64,000 nucleotides of DNA from Chloroflexi bacterium OLB14 (lineage in GTDB: Bacteria; Chloroflexota; Anaerolineae; Anaerolineales; Villigracilaceae), in the NCBI GenBank assembly GCA_001567105.1, contig LMZR01000049.1, positions 1-64,000 on the forward strand. Direction: 5' to 3'. A program made the translations under genes and the position numbers. Shown here one piece after another: positions 25,171 to 34,010 of this stretch. The notes under the pieces were generated by a model, which worked only from the letters and a program-made list of their open reading frames with translations, did no database searches and was not told the DNA's origin. How positions within the stretch are numbered: the stretch's first letter is position 1; each line of letters begins with the position of its first letter.

Positions 25171-26319
25171 ATGAAAAAGCCACGCGCACGCGATTTAGGA
25201 ATCCCATTTGAAGGGACAACAGGAAAGCACAACAATATAACAGATGTTGATAATGTAAAAGTGGGCTACTCAACTATCATCGAGGGTGAAGCGGCTCGTA
25301 CGGGCGTCACAATTATTCATCCACGTGGAAAAAATTCCGAGCCAGTGTTTGCTGGCATCCATTCATTCAATGGCAATGGCGAAATGACGGGTTCAGCTTG
25401 GGTCGAAGAAGGTGGTTTGTTAGAAGGTCCGATTGGCATTACAAATACACATAGCGTTGGCATGGTGCGTGATTCGATTATCAAATGGCAAATAAAAAAT
25501 AATGCTATGTATCAACCTTGGGCATTGCCTGTGGTGGCGGAAACATCAGATGGTGGCTTGAATAACATCAATAATTTTTTTGTGGAAGAAAAACATGTGC
25601 TGAGTGCTTTAGATAACGCCTCATCAGGTTTTATTGAGGAAGGCAATGTGGGTGGTGGAACAGGTATGGTGTGTTATGAATTCAAAGGTGGCACAGGCAC
25701 AGCCTCGCGAAAATTTTCTGAAAATTCTAATGAATGGACAGTAGGCGTGTTAGCCCAATGTAATTTTGGTAGAAGAGAACAATTGACCATTGCAGGCGCA
25801 CCAATAGGAAAACATTTGACTGAAGATATACCGAATCTTGATAGTGAAAATCCTTATGAACAAGATAGCGGTTCATTGATTGTGATTGTCGCAACAGATG
25901 CGCCATTACTTCCGCATCAATTAAAACGAGTTGCTAAACGTGTTTCATTAGGCATGGCGCGGACTGGCTCGTTAGGTGGAAATGGCAGTGGCGATATTTT
26001 CTTAGCGTTTTCAACTGCTAATCCCAAAGCGGGTTATCCTGATGAAAATGGTTTTGTGGATTTGAAATCTTTATCCAACGATCATTTGAATTCTATTTTT
26101 TATGCAACGGCTCATGCTACTGAAGAAGCAATTATCAATGCACTTGTGGCGGCAGAAGATATGACGGGACATAAGGGGATTCAAGTCAAAGCAATGCCAC
26201 ATGATAAGGTGAGAGAGGTTTTAAGGAAGTATGGAAGGGTGGAGGATGGAAAGTGGAAAGTAGGAAGTAGAAAGTGGAAAGTAGGAAGTAGAAAGTGGAA
26301 AGTGGAAAGTGGAAAATAA
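25171..26319 (+). CDS. P1 family (S58, DmpA-like) aminopeptidase
   Basis: S58 peptidases are Ntn-like enzymes that cut themselves before a Ser and release N-terminal residues from small peptides. The 382-residue protein opens with the family's [20 protein letters not shown] and [32 protein letters not shown] follows, and the self-cleavage site [18 protein letters not shown] lies near residue 275. The conserved part ends at about residue 355 ([13 protein letters not shown]). The last 27 residues are repeats of the type GSRKWKV that come from a GGAAAGT-type heptamer tandem tract (26247-26318) running into the stop codon, so the natural C-terminus has been extended by a repeat. Confidence 0.9.
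   Translation: MKKPRARDLGIPFEGTTGKHNNITDVDNVKVGYSTIIEGEAARTGVTIIHPRGKNSEPVFAGIHSFNGNGEMTGSAWVEEGGLLEGPIGITNTHSVGMVRDSIIKWQIKNNAMYQPWALPVVAETSDGGLNNINNFFVEEKHVLSALDNASSGFIEEGNVGGGTGMVCYEFKGGTGTASRKFSENSNEWTVGVLAQCNFGRREQLTIAGAPIGKHLTEDIPNLDSENPYEQDSGSLIVIVATDAPLLPHQLKRVAKRVSLGMARTGSLGGNGSGDIFLAFSTANPKAGYPDENGFVDLKSLSNDHLNSIFYATAHATEEAIINALVAAEDMTGHKGIQVKAMPHDKVREVLRKYGRVEDGKWKVGSRKWKVGSRKWKVESGK
26247..26318. repeat. GGAAAGT/AGAAAGT heptamer tandem tract inside a coding region
   Basis: About ten heptamers in series (GGAAAGT, AGGAAGT, AGAAAGT and variants) make up the 3' end of the P1-peptidase gene and are translated. Variants of the same unit occur in the gap at 50836-50870. Confidence 0.85.
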
Positions 26320-26392
26320 TACAACTTGTTTTGGATTTATTCGTAGAATTGTGCATGATGAAAATAATTTTTCATAAAGTTTAGGAGTAACT

Positions 26393-27338
26393 ATGTCAAA
26401 TATCCTTGAAGTAAAAGACCTCAAAAAAAATTACGGTGACTTTCAAGCCGTAAAAGGTGTTTCGTTTGAAATCAAAGATGGGGAAAATTTTTTAGTTTGC
26501 TTGGTCCGAACGGAGCGGGGAAAACAACTACAATTTCTATGCTTTCTACTTTATATGAACCAACTGCTGGAGATGCCACTATTGCGGGTTATTCCATTAA
26601 GAAAGAGCCGATGCAAGTGAGAAATGCTATCGGAGTCGTTCCGCAAGATTTGGCATTATATGAAGATTTGACCGCCAAAGAAAATTTAATCTTTTGGGGG
26701 CAAATGTATACCTAAGCGGTAAATCTTTATCCTCACGAGTGGATGAAGTTCTCGAACAAATCGGTTTGACCGATAAAGCCAAAAATAAAGTGAAAACATT
26801 TTCAGGCGGGATGAAGAGACGCGTCAACATTGGGGTGGGCTTGTTACATAAACCCAAACTTTTATTTATGGACGAACCCACCGTAGGCATTGACCCTCAA
26901 TCTCGCCGTGCTATTTTGGATACTGTCAAAGATTTGAACAAACAAGGCATGACGGTTTTATACACAACGCATTACATGGAAGAAGCCGAAGAACTTTCTA
27001 ATCGAGTCGGCATTATTGATCATGGTGAGTTAATCGCCATCGGCACACAAAAAGAATTGACCAAGCAAGTTGGCGAAACTGAAACGTTGATTTTACACAT
27101 CAGCGAAAATGAAGACCCATCTGCTTTGATACCATCACTGAAAGAAATCAAAAATGTTTTAGATGCAAATGTAGTCGGTAATGAAATTTCTATCGTCACG
27201 CCTTCTGCTAAAGATATTCTTGCCTCAGTTGTGACCAAAGCCAACGAACGCGGAATCAAAATCCATTCGATTGACATCCGCGAGCCGAATTTGGAAGCAG
27301 TGTTCCTTCACTTAACAGGCAGAGCATTAAGAGATTAA
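26393..27338 (+). pseudogene. ABC-2 transporter ATPase, two frameshifts
   Basis: The combined reading of about 314 residues is a DrrA/CcmA-type exporter ATPase. Frame 1 gives MSNILEVKDLKKNYGDFQAV and KGVSFEIKDGENF. Frame 2 gives LLGPNGAGKTTTISMLSTLY (Walker A), VVPQDLALYEDL and FWGQMY. Frame 3 gives LSGKSLSSRVDEVLEQIGL, the signature FSGGMKRRVN, Walker B LLFMDEPTVGIDP and the H-loop TTHYMEEAEEL. The first break is in a T6 run (26488-26493), the second near 26707-26712; adding one base at each restores the frame. TAGGAG precedes the ATG. It forms an operon with the two permease genes that follow. Confidence 0.85.
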
Positions 27339-27340
27339 TT

Positions 27341-27392
27341 TGGAGTCAGCCAGCTTGCTGGCGTATTTGCAGAAGCAAGCTTCTGCGCTCCA
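27341..27392 (+). repeat. TGGAGTCAGCCAGC interspersed repeat, copy 1
   Basis: The 52-bp element contains two hairpins: CAGCTTGCTGGCG and GCAGAAGCAAGCTTCTGC, ending in GCGCTCCA. Copies 2 (28667) and 3 (31633) have the same layout. It sits between the ABC ATPase and the first permease, so it is transcribed with the operon, and it extends the open frame of the permease upstream of its true start. Confidence 0.85.
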
Positions 27393-27408
27393 TATAAAAG
27401 AGATAACT

Positions 27409-28662
27409 ATGTTAAAAACTTTCATCATCGGACTCAAAGATTTAAAACTCGTCTTCCGTGACCGTGCGGCGTTAATCTTCATGTTGCTAACCCCATTTTT
27501 ATTAACGCTAGGCATGGGATTAATCACTGGCAGATTTTCAAGTAACGATAACAGCGGAGCATTAAACATTCCCATCGTCATCGTCAATTTAGATAATGAT
27601 TCAATGGGCAATGCTTTAGTAGATGTATTCAACTCGGAAGGATTGGCTGATTTAGTAGAGCCAACTATCAGTCAAGATGCAGAGGCGGCGCGTTTGTTAG
27701 TTGATGAAGATAAAATCACAGCCGCTATTATCATCCCTGCTGGATTCACACACAGCATTATTCCCCAAAATGGAATCACAAGCGAAAATGTACAAATTGA
27801 ATTTTATGCAAATCCATCACGCCCCACAAGTTCTGGAATTATAAAAACAATTTTAGATGGCTTTATCGCCCGATTAGATGAAATGCGTATCGGTGGAGTG
27901 GTTTCGGTTACGCAATTAATTTCAAGCGGAAGAATCACACCGCAACAAGCACAACAAGTTGGTGATGAAATGGGTAAACGTTTTGAAAACAATCAAAATG
28001 ATTTCAACGAAACAATCATCACATTGAACACTTCAACCAAGCAAACTGAATCAAATGAAGTGGATATGCTTTCCTATTTTGCTCCAGGCATGGCTCTGAT
28101 GTTTTTGATGTACACAGTTAGTTATGGTGGGCGTTCTATCCTCGCAGAAAAATCAGGCGGCACATTACCACGCTTACTTATCTCACCAACAAATGCTATG
28201 CAAATTTTAGGTGGCAAAGTATTTGGCATTTTCTTAACAGGCATAGCACAACTATTAATTTTAATTGGCGCAACATCATTATTATTTCAATTACATTGGG
28301 GCAACACCATCGGCGTTATCGTTTTAGTTTGCGCCGCAGTCTTTGGCGCAACAGGTTGGGGCTTATTCATCACCGCCTTAGCCCGCACACCCGCTCAAGT
28401 TGGTAGCATTGGTTCAGCATTGATGTTAATTTTCGGCGTATTAGGTGGCGGATTTATTCAAACAGATAACATGTCTGCTTTTGTGCAAACGATTAGAAAG
28501 ATAACTCCCAACGCTTGGGCATTAGATGGATTTACAGAATTGGCTTTTGGAGGAAACATCGCTTCTTTGACTACGCCTCTGCTTGCTTTATTGACAATGG
28601 GCATTATCCTGTTTTTAGTTTCCGCTTTTCTATTCGGACGAAAGAATTTAATGCAAAAATAA
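27409..28662 (+). CDS. ABC-2 type transporter permease
   Basis: The start chosen here is the ATG of MLKTFIIGLKDLKLVFRDRA; the 23 codons upstream come from the interspersed repeat and look unlike the family. The 417-residue protein has the ABC-2 plan. There is an N-terminal membrane helix (LIFMLLTPFLLTLGMGLITG), a long outer segment (about 50-215, with IPIVIVNLDNDSMGNALVD), and five helices in the C-terminal half, including MLSYFAPGMALMFLMYTVSY. With its ATPase and the next permease it should form an exporter for drugs, lipids or polysaccharide; the substrate is not predictable. Confidence 0.88.
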   Translation: MLKTFIIGLKDLKLVFRDRAALIFMLLTPFLLTLGMGLITGRFSSNDNSGALNIPIVIVNLDNDSMGNALVDVFNSEGLADLVEPTISQDAEAARLLVDEDKITAAIIIPAGFTHSIIPQNGITSENVQIEFYANPSRPTSSGIIKTILDGFIARLDEMRIGGVVSVTQLISSGRITPQQAQQVGDEMGKRFENNQNDFNETIITLNTSTKQTESNEVDMLSYFAPGMALMFLMYTVSYGGRSILAEKSGGTLPRLLISPTNAMQILGGKVFGIFLTGIAQLLILIGATSLLFQLHWGNTIGVIVLVCAAVFGATGWGLFITALARTPAQVGSIGSALMLIFGVLGGGFIQTDNMSAFVQTIRKITPNAWALDGFTELAFGGNIASLTTPLLALLTMGIILFLVSAFLFGRKNLMQK

Positions 28663-28666
28663 CTTT

Positions 28667-28718
28667 TGGAGTCAGCCAGCTCGCTGGCGCATTTGCAGGA
28701 GCAAGCTCCTGCACTCCA
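28667..28718 (+). repeat. TGGAGTCAGCCAGC interspersed repeat, copy 2
   Basis: The 52-bp element has CAGCTCGCTGGCG and GCAGGAGCAAGCTCCTGC hairpins and ends in CACTCCA. It is about 88 percent identical to copy 1 by eye and again lies exactly between two genes of the same operon. Confidence 0.85.
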
Positions 28719-28731
28719 AAATGGAGTGACT

Positions 28732-29925
28732 ATGAAAAAAATATTTGCTATTGCATGGAAAGATGCAATTATAAGATTCTCAAGTTTTTCAGAAATATTA
28801 TTCTTTATCATCCTGCCGATTGTTTTTATATTTCTGTTTGCAGGCGCAGTCCCCACTGGTGATGAAGATAACCGCATCCGCTTATTAGTCGTTGACCAAG
28901 CCAACACGAGCATTTCGCAAGAGATATTGTCAGAGTTGGAAAAATCAACTTCGGTGCGACCAGATGTAATGTCAATTGAAGAAGCGCAAGAGCAATTTGA
29001 TTCAAATCGTGTAGCGGCGATGTTAATCATCCCTGCTGGTTTTGATATCGAATCCATTCAATCTGGAAATGCTCAATTAGATTTTCATCAACAACCAAGT
29101 GATATTGATGCAAATGTAGCGCAACGTGCTGTTGAAACTGCGTTAAGAAAAGTAAGCAGTGTGTTCAATGCCGCGCAGATGGCGTTAGAAGAAGCCAAAG
29201 CACGCGGAACATTTGAGTCGTTGGAAGATGAGCAAGCCTATTTCAATGCCGCGTTAGAAACTGCAAAAACTTTACAAGCCGATTCGCCTGAACGAATCAA
29301 AACCGTGCAAGGCAACACGCCCGATGATTTTGATTATGATCCGCAAGCCAATGTTTCAGCGGGACAATTAATTACGTGGGTGTTTATTCCGTTGTTTGGT
29401 ATTTCGGCTTTGTTCGCTTATGAAAGACAGCAAGGCACATTGAGACGAATATTAACTACACCCACTAGCAAAGCCACATTTTTATTTGGCACAATTTCTG
29501 GTCAGGTATTGATGGCGTTGATTCAAATGACCTTGATTGTTCTATTTGCATTTCTTGCATTCAAATTAAATTGGGGAAATCCCATTGGGCTTTATATCGT
29601 CCTCTCTTGTTCATGTCTCGCCGCCGCTGCCATTGGAACTGCAATGGGGACATTTATTAAATCAGAAGGTCAAGCCGTTGGATTAAGTATTATGGCTGGC
29701 ATGTTAATGGGTATGTTAGGTGGATGTTGGTTTCCGATAGAATTATTTCCACCTTTTATGCAAAGTTTTGCAAAAATATTCCCCACCACTTGGGCAATGC
29801 AAGGCTTACTAGATTTATTACTGCGCGGCGCAGGCGTTGTTGATATTCTCCCCGAAGCAGGCATGTTGATTGGATTCGCTGTAATATTCTTTGGAATTGG
29901 TGTGATGAAGTTTAGGTATGAGTAA
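28732..29925 (+). CDS. ABC-2 type transporter permease
   Basis: The chosen start gives MKKIFAIAWKDAIIRFSSFS, preceded by GGAG; the earlier in-frame ATG lies inside the interspersed repeat. The 397-residue protein has an N-terminal helix (LFFIILPIVFIFLFAGAV), an extracellular segment with IRLLVVDQANTSISQEILSE, and a C-terminal set of helices with WVFIPLFGISALFAYERQQG, then TLRRILTTPTSKATFLFG. The family motif MAGMLMGMLGGCWFPIELFP is clear. It pairs with the previous permease as a heterodimeric channel, which is the usual arrangement when one ATPase precedes two permeases. Confidence 0.9.
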   Translation: MKKIFAIAWKDAIIRFSSFSEILFFIILPIVFIFLFAGAVPTGDEDNRIRLLVVDQANTSISQEILSELEKSTSVRPDVMSIEEAQEQFDSNRVAAMLIIPAGFDIESIQSGNAQLDFHQQPSDIDANVAQRAVETALRKVSSVFNAAQMALEEAKARGTFESLEDEQAYFNAALETAKTLQADSPERIKTVQGNTPDDFDYDPQANVSAGQLITWVFIPLFGISALFAYERQQGTLRRILTTPTSKATFLFGTISGQVLMALIQMTLIVLFAFLAFKLNWGNPIGLYIVLSCSCLAAAAIGTAMGTFIKSEGQAVGLSIMAGMLMGMLGGCWFPIELFPPFMQSFAKIFPTTWAMQGLLDLLLRGAGVVDILPEAGMLIGFAVIFFGIGVMKFRYE

Positions 29926-29931
29926 AAAACT

Positions 29932-29966
29932 AAGTGACAGTCACCTTGAAGGTGACTGTCACTTTT
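29932..29966. repeat. GTGACAGTCAC perfect palindrome, likely bidirectional terminator
   Basis: The arms AAGTGACAGTCACCTT (29932-29947) and AAGGTGACTGTCACTT (29949-29964) form a perfect 16-bp stem around one G. It lies between the convergent permease and ABC-F genes. Related palindromes occur at 13759 and, in coding sequence, at 63697. Confidence 0.85.
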
Positions 29967-29987
29967 GACAACACATCGCGCTCGGGG

Positions 29988-31622
29988 CTACTCTCTGCCT
30001 TTCTTCTCCAAATAATCACTATAACCGCCTTGATATTCTACTAATTGATTATTTTCAATCACCAACAATCTTTGTACAGTTCTATCAAGAAAATATCTGT
30101 CATGTGAAATGACGAGGACAGTGCCAACAAAATCTTCTAAGGCTTGTTCTAGCACTTCGGCAGAGGCGATATCTAAGTTATTGGTGGGTTCATCGAGCAG
30201 AAGAAAATTCGCACCAGATAAAACTAACAGAGCAAGTTGTAATCTACTTCTTTCACCGCCAGATAAATCACCAATTTTTTGAGTCACTTGTTTATAAGTA
30301 AACAAATAATACAAAAGAAACGCTGTTGCTTTACTTTCGCTCATCTCACCTGCATAGCGGACAGCATCTACAACCGTTTGATTAAAGTCTAAGGTCTCAT
30401 GTTCTTGTGAATAATGCCCAATCGAAATGCTTGGTCCGATTTTGATTTCGCCAGCATCGGGGGTTTCTTTGTCAAGAATCATTCTCAACAAAACTGATTT
30501 ACCTGCTCCATTAGCACCGATTAAACCAACACGTTCTCCATGCCATACAGTTTGATTAAGATTTGAAAAAACTTTTTTACTGCCAAATGATTTGGAAATA
30601 TTTTCTAACTCCAAAACTTTGTTTGAGCCACGCCAACCGCTAAGTTGTAATCCCATTCGCTTTCGTTCAGTAATCGGTTTATCAATCTTTTCCATTTTAT
30701 CCAAACGCTTTTGCATAGACTTTGATTTTCTGGATAAATCTTCGTTATCATACACCTTGCCCCAAATTGCTAAACGTTTGATAGCGGCTTCTAATCTCTC
30801 AATTTGTTTTTGTTGGGCATCAAATAATTCTTCTTGACGTGCCAAACGAATTTCTTTATCAGAAATAAAAGAAGTGTAATCACCTTCAAACATAGTTAAT
30901 TTTCCATCTTCAAGTTCAGCGATGTGAGTCACAACGGCATCGAGCAAATATCTATCATGTGAAATGATGACGACTGTGCCTTCATATTCTTGGATTAACT
31001 TTTCGAGAAATAATTTTCCTGCTAAATCAAGATGATTATCAGGTTCATCTAATAACAAAACATCAGGCTTGACTAAAAGCAAACGTGCCAAGCCTACAAG
31101 TTTTTTCTGTCCGCCACTTAACATAGAGAGAGGTTTGGTCAATTCACTTTCAGCCAGTCCTAGCCCGAGCAAAAGATATTTAACTCTTTCGGGGTATGAG
31201 TCACCACCAAGAGAGTTATATTCTTCAAGCAGTTGATGTTGCAATTCAAGTGCATGTTGTAATTTCTTTTCGTTGTTATAAACTTCAGAGTCACCTAAAC
31301 TTTTTTCTACATTTTCTAATTGCGTGCGAACTTGTGTCACGCGTGGATTCCCTGCTAAGGCGGCATCAAAAGCCGTCAGCGAAAGATCAAGCTCAGGGTG
31401 CTGAGACAAGTATCCCGTCGTGATGAGGCGGGCGCGGGTGATGACTCCGCCGAGTTCGGGAGAATGTTCACCTTCAATCAATTTGAATAGTGAAGATTTT
31501 CCCGCGCCGTTTGCTCCAATCAAACCAATGCGTTGGTTGCGTTTGATTTCCCAATTTAAATTTTCAAAAATTCTTTTTGCTCCAAGAACGAGCGTGATGT
31601 TTGCGAGTTGAATTTGAATCAT
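29988..31622 (-). CDS. ABC-F family ATPase (Uup/EttA-like)
   Basis: ABC-F proteins are soluble tandem ATPases that act on ribosomes, in translation control or antibiotic protection. The 544-residue protein has the first Walker A IGANGAGKSS (about 33-42), signature LSGGQKKLVGLARL, Walker B VLLLDEPDNHLD, a linker helix pair (about 235-310, rich in K/R/E), the second Walker A IGANGAGKSV, signature LSGGERSRLQLALL and LLLDEPTNNLDIAS. There is no membrane domain. The frame is intact. It converges with the ABC-2 operon and is not part of it. Confidence 0.92.
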   Translation of the reverse strand: MIQIQLANITLVLGAKRIFENLNWEIKRNQRIGLIGANGAGKSSLFKLIEGEHSPELGGVITRARLITTGYLSQHPELDLSLTAFDAALAGNPRVTQVRTQLENVEKSLGDSEVYNNEKKLQHALELQHQLLEEYNSLGGDSYPERVKYLLLGLGLAESELTKPLSMLSGGQKKLVGLARLLLVKPDVLLLDEPDNHLDLAGKLFLEKLIQEYEGTVVIISHDRYLLDAVVTHIAELEDGKLTMFEGDYTSFISDKEIRLARQEELFDAQQKQIERLEAAIKRLAIWGKVYDNEDLSRKSKSMQKRLDKMEKIDKPITERKRMGLQLSGWRGSNKVLELENISKSFGSKKVFSNLNQTVWHGERVGLIGANGAGKSVLLRMILDKETPDAGEIKIGPSISIGHYSQEHETLDFNQTVVDAVRYAGEMSESKATAFLLYYLFTYKQVTQKIGDLSGGERSRLQLALLVLSGANFLLLDEPTNNLDIASAEVLEQALEDFVGTVLVISHDRYFLDRTVQRLLVIENNQLVEYQGGYSDYLEKKGRE

Positions 31623-31632
31623 GTTTACCTTT

Positions 31633-31685
31633 TGGACTTAGCCAGTTTGCTGGTGTGTTGTGCAGGAGCAAGCTCCTGCACTCCA
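31633..31685. repeat. TGGAGTCAGCCAGC interspersed repeat, copy 3
   Basis: TGGACTTAGCCAGTTTGCTGG followed by GCAGGAGCAAGCTCCTGC and CACTCCA. The right half is identical to copy 2 and the left half has drifted. It lies just upstream of the ABC-F start codon. Confidence 0.8.
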
Positions 31686-31690
31686 TAGTT

Positions 31691-31720
31691 AAATAAAAAA
31701 CCGCAGGCGCACCTGCGGTT
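31691..31720 (-). terminator. Intrinsic terminator facing the minus strand
   Basis: AACCGCAGG-TGCG-CCTGCGGTT (31699-31720 read on the minus strand) is followed by TTTTTTATTT. It would end the short transcript that starts at the TATAAT at 31841-31846. Confidence 0.82.
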
Positions 31721-31737
31721 GATGAAAGCGAAAACTT

Positions 31738-31833
31738 TCAGTGAACAGGCGCAATACGACAAGGAAAATTGAAAATGAAGCCACGAACACCGATGACTAA
31801 TGCAAATGTGCCTGCGAGAAATTTATAAATCAT
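31738..31833 (-). CDS. Candidate leaderless 31-residue hydrophobic micropeptide, or small RNA
   Basis: An ATG at 31833 opens 31 codons beginning MIYKFLAGTFALVIGVRGF, a single membrane-helix-like stretch, and ending in CRIAPVH. A consensus TATAAT (31841-31846 on the minus strand) ends seven bases before the ATG, so the message would be leaderless. A strong terminator follows the stop after about 20 bases. The promoter-to-terminator distance of about 140 bases also fits a small non-coding RNA. I know no family for it. Confidence 0.4.
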   Translation of the reverse strand: MIYKFLAGTFALVIGVRGFIFNFPCRIAPVH

Positions 31834-31840
31834 GTTTGCG

Positions 31841-31846
31841 ATTATA
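31841..31846 (-). promoter_or_regulatory. Consensus -10 box of the small transcript
   Basis: ATTATA on the plus strand reads TATAAT on the minus strand. No convincing -35 was found at 16-18 bp. The region upstream carries CGCTAATCTGCACTAATC-type heptamer repeats. Confidence 0.5.
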
Positions 31847-31917
31847 CACGAATCCGCTAATCTGCACTAATCTTCGCTAATTAGGGAGTGGCGAAAAGGG
31901 AGAGTAAAAAAACAATC

Positions 31918-31989
31918 ACCACAGAGAACACAGGGTCCACAGAGATTTTTTATAAGGTTTTCTCTGTGATTTTCGTGGTCTCTGTGGTT
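31918..31989. repeat. Long imperfect palindrome ACCACAGAG...CTCTGTGGT
   Basis: ACCACAGAGAACACAGGG and TCCACAGAG pair with CTCTGTGATTTTCGTGG and TCTCTGTGGTT around an AT-rich centre. It is an isolated copy here. It lies in the 250-base gap before the nuclease gene, which otherwise shows no gene. Such hairpins are of the kind that spread as non-autonomous repeats. Confidence 0.65.
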
Positions 31990-32083
31990 AAGTCTTTTAG
32001 ATTACCTTCTTTATTAGCCACTCTCGTTAATTATTTTTTGGGGATTAGTGGATAAAAAAAATATACTGTGAGAAAATAAAGAT

Positions 32084-32899
32084 ATGTCAATTCCATTGAA
32101 CACACTCAGCCAATCTTCTTTGCAGGATTATTATGATTGTCCGCGCAGATTTGAGTTGCGTTATTTACAACAACTATCTTATCCTGCTATTGAAACAGAA
32201 CCCGCACTTGATAATGAAACACATCAAAAAGAAGGGGAATTTTTTCATCGCTTGGCACAACAATATTTTGTTGGGATTCCAAATGAACAAATTGCGAAAT
32301 TAGCCAATACAGATAATTTACAGAGGTGGTGGGAGAATTTTAATTCAGACCTCCGAGGTCTTAAAGACCTCGGAGGTCTGCGTGCAGAAGTTACTTTATC
32401 TGCGCCGTTAGGTTCGTATCGCCTGGTTGCGAAATATGATTTGATTGCGATGAATAACGATAAGTTTTTTATTTATGATTGGAAGACATATCGCAAACGA
32501 CCAAAAACAGAATGGTTGGCGATTCGTTGGCAAACAAGAGTGTATCGAGCGTTGTTGGTGCAAGCAGGCGCACATTTGAATAATGGAAAACAAATTCAGC
32601 CCGAACAAATTGAAATGATTTATTGGTTTGCAAATTATCCGAATGAGCCTGCAAAATTTTCTTATGATACAAGTCAATTCAAACGAGATTGGGATGCGTT
32701 AAATAAAATAGCAGATGAAATTAAATCTGCTACGTCATTCCCCAAAACGGATGATACGAATAAATGTTTATATTGTCCGTATCGTTCTTATTGCAATCGT
32801 GGCGTTAAAGCAGGTGATGCTTTGGATGCCGAATTAGAAACTGAAGCCGAAGAATTATTTGATATTAATTTTGAACAAATTGGGGAAATAGAGTTTTAA
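32084..32899 (+). CDS. PD-(D/E)XK nuclease with Fe-S cluster motif (RecB/Cas4-like)
   Basis: The 271-residue protein starts NTLSQSSLQDYYDCPRRFEL, the usual opening of RecB/AddB-type nuclease domains. GEFFHRLAQQYF supplies the conserved His, VAKYDLIAMNNDKFFIYDWK the catalytic D...DxK, and the C-terminus has KCLYCPYRSYC. Cys20-like YDCPRR plus the three C-terminal cysteines would bind a 4Fe-4S cluster, as in AddB and Cas4. No CRISPR array or helicase gene is near, so it is probably a stand-alone repair nuclease. A perfect palindromic repeat at 32346-32380 is translated in frame as SDLRGLKDLGGLRA between the two halves. Confidence 0.85.
   Translation: MSIPLNTLSQSSLQDYYDCPRRFELRYLQQLSYPAIETEPALDNETHQKEGEFFHRLAQQYFVGIPNEQIAKLANTDNLQRWWENFNSDLRGLKDLGGLRAEVTLSAPLGSYRLVAKYDLIAMNNDKFFIYDWKTYRKRPKTEWLAIRWQTRVYRALLVQAGAHLNNGKQIQPEQIEMIYWFANYPNEPAKFSYDTSQFKRDWDALNKIADEIKSATSFPKTDDTNKCLYCPYRSYCNRGVKAGDALDAELETEAEELFDINFEQIGEIEF
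32346..32380. repeat. GACCTCCGAGGTC perfect palindrome inside a coding region
   Basis: The arms CAGACCTCCGAGGTCTT (32346-32362) and AAGACCTCGGAGGTCTG (32364-32380) pair perfectly around one A. The same family is intergenic at 60199-60239. Here its translation forms a linker in the nuclease. Confidence 0.9.
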
Positions 32900-32955
32900 T
32901 ATACAGTCCTTTTGTCTTATTTCAAACAGGCTAGTTATTAGATAGAATTACATTT

Positions 32956-33996
32956 GTGCACTTCAAGAATTTGATTATTACGATACTAATATTGTGTATT
33001 GGTTGTAGCTCTGTAGAAATGACTTCAGCTTCTACAAATACGCCAAGTTTTGTGACTGCCACATTACCACCTACAGTTGCCCCACTGCCTACATCAACTT
33101 TACTGCCACCAAGCCCAGTGCCTACAAATATTCCAATACAAGGCACAACTACAACACAAGTGAATGTGCGCGTACAAACGAATACCGCCAGCGAATCGTT
33201 GAGTATTATCCCTGCATTTTCACAAGTCCAGATTATTGGCAAGGAATCTACAGGGAATTGGTTGCAAGTGATACATGAAAATAAAGTCGGTTGGGTGCGA
33301 GCGGAGTTTGTGCAAGTGGAATTGTCAGATAAGATTGCGGTTGTTGAAATTGAATCAGGTAGAGGGTCAGGGAGAAGCGGGGTTGTCATCAGCGGAATTA
33401 ATGTACGCAATGGCGCAGGGACTGAGTATGAATCGATTGGGGTGTTAACTCAAAAAGATGTTGTGCTAATTACGGGCAAAGATGCGAGTGGCGCATGGAT
33501 GCAGATTCGTTTTTTGAATGAAGTGGGTTGGGTTGCTACTGAGTTTTTGCAAATTGAAAATGTGGTGGAAATTCCAGTGGTTAATGCGTTACCAACTCAA
33601 AGTGTGGTTGTGAGCGAAACGCCACTTGCTTTAGCCCCAATTGCGGTGTTAGATAATGATTCAATGATGATGCCTTTTTTTATAGTTGATTTTGCCAAAG
33701 CGGAAAACTTTCAAATTACAGGTACTGTATCTTCTTTGCCTGGTGATTTTGAAGATTGGCTGGGCATGGCAAGTTATGCGCCTGAGATATTAATAGAGAG
33801 TACTTGCTCTAATACAATTTTGCAAATGGAAATTTGGGAAGCGGGTGTAGTGAGGGAACAATTTTTATCCCCTTGTGGGGGTCAAGTTGTTTTGAAGTTT
33901 TCGGAAAATCAAAGTTATACTGTAAGAATATTTCAGCCTGCTGAAATAAAAGAAATGTTTACAAGCTATACTTTAAGTATCAGAGTTGTTGATTAG
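32956..33996 (+). CDS. Lipoprotein with two bacterial SH3 domains
   Basis: The start is GTG at 32956, giving MHFKNLIITILILCIGC, a clear lipobox. A Thr/Pro/Ser linker follows, then two SH3b domains: VNVRVQTNTASESLSIIPAF to VGWVRAEFVQVE (about 57-115) and INVRNGAGTEYESIGVLTQK to VGWVATEFLQIE (about 142-195). The C-terminal domain (about 230-346) is beta-rich and unassigned. SH3b domains often bind cell-wall peptides. It is followed after 14 bases by the FecR gene and is probably the first gene of a four-gene surface and signalling cluster. Confidence 0.85.
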   Translation: MHFKNLIITILILCIGCSSVEMTSASTNTPSFVTATLPPTVAPLPTSTLLPPSPVPTNIPIQGTTTTQVNVRVQTNTASESLSIIPAFSQVQIIGKESTGNWLQVIHENKVGWVRAEFVQVELSDKIAVVEIESGRGSGRSGVVISGINVRNGAGTEYESIGVLTQKDVVLITGKDASGAWMQIRFLNEVGWVATEFLQIENVVEIPVVNALPTQSVVVSETPLALAPIAVLDNDSMMMPFFIVDFAKAENFQITGTVSSLPGDFEDWLGMASYAPEILIESTCSNTILQMEIWEAGVVREQFLSPCGGQVVLKFSENQSYTVRIFQPAEIKEMFTSYTLSIRVVD

Positions 33997-34010
33997 TAAC
34001 TGGAGACAAA

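Noticed and set aside
27340..27408. Upstream start (MESAS...) of the first ABC permease
   Set aside because: The 23 codons are the translated interspersed repeat; the family-like sequence begins at MLKTF. The same holds for 28666-28731 in the second permease.
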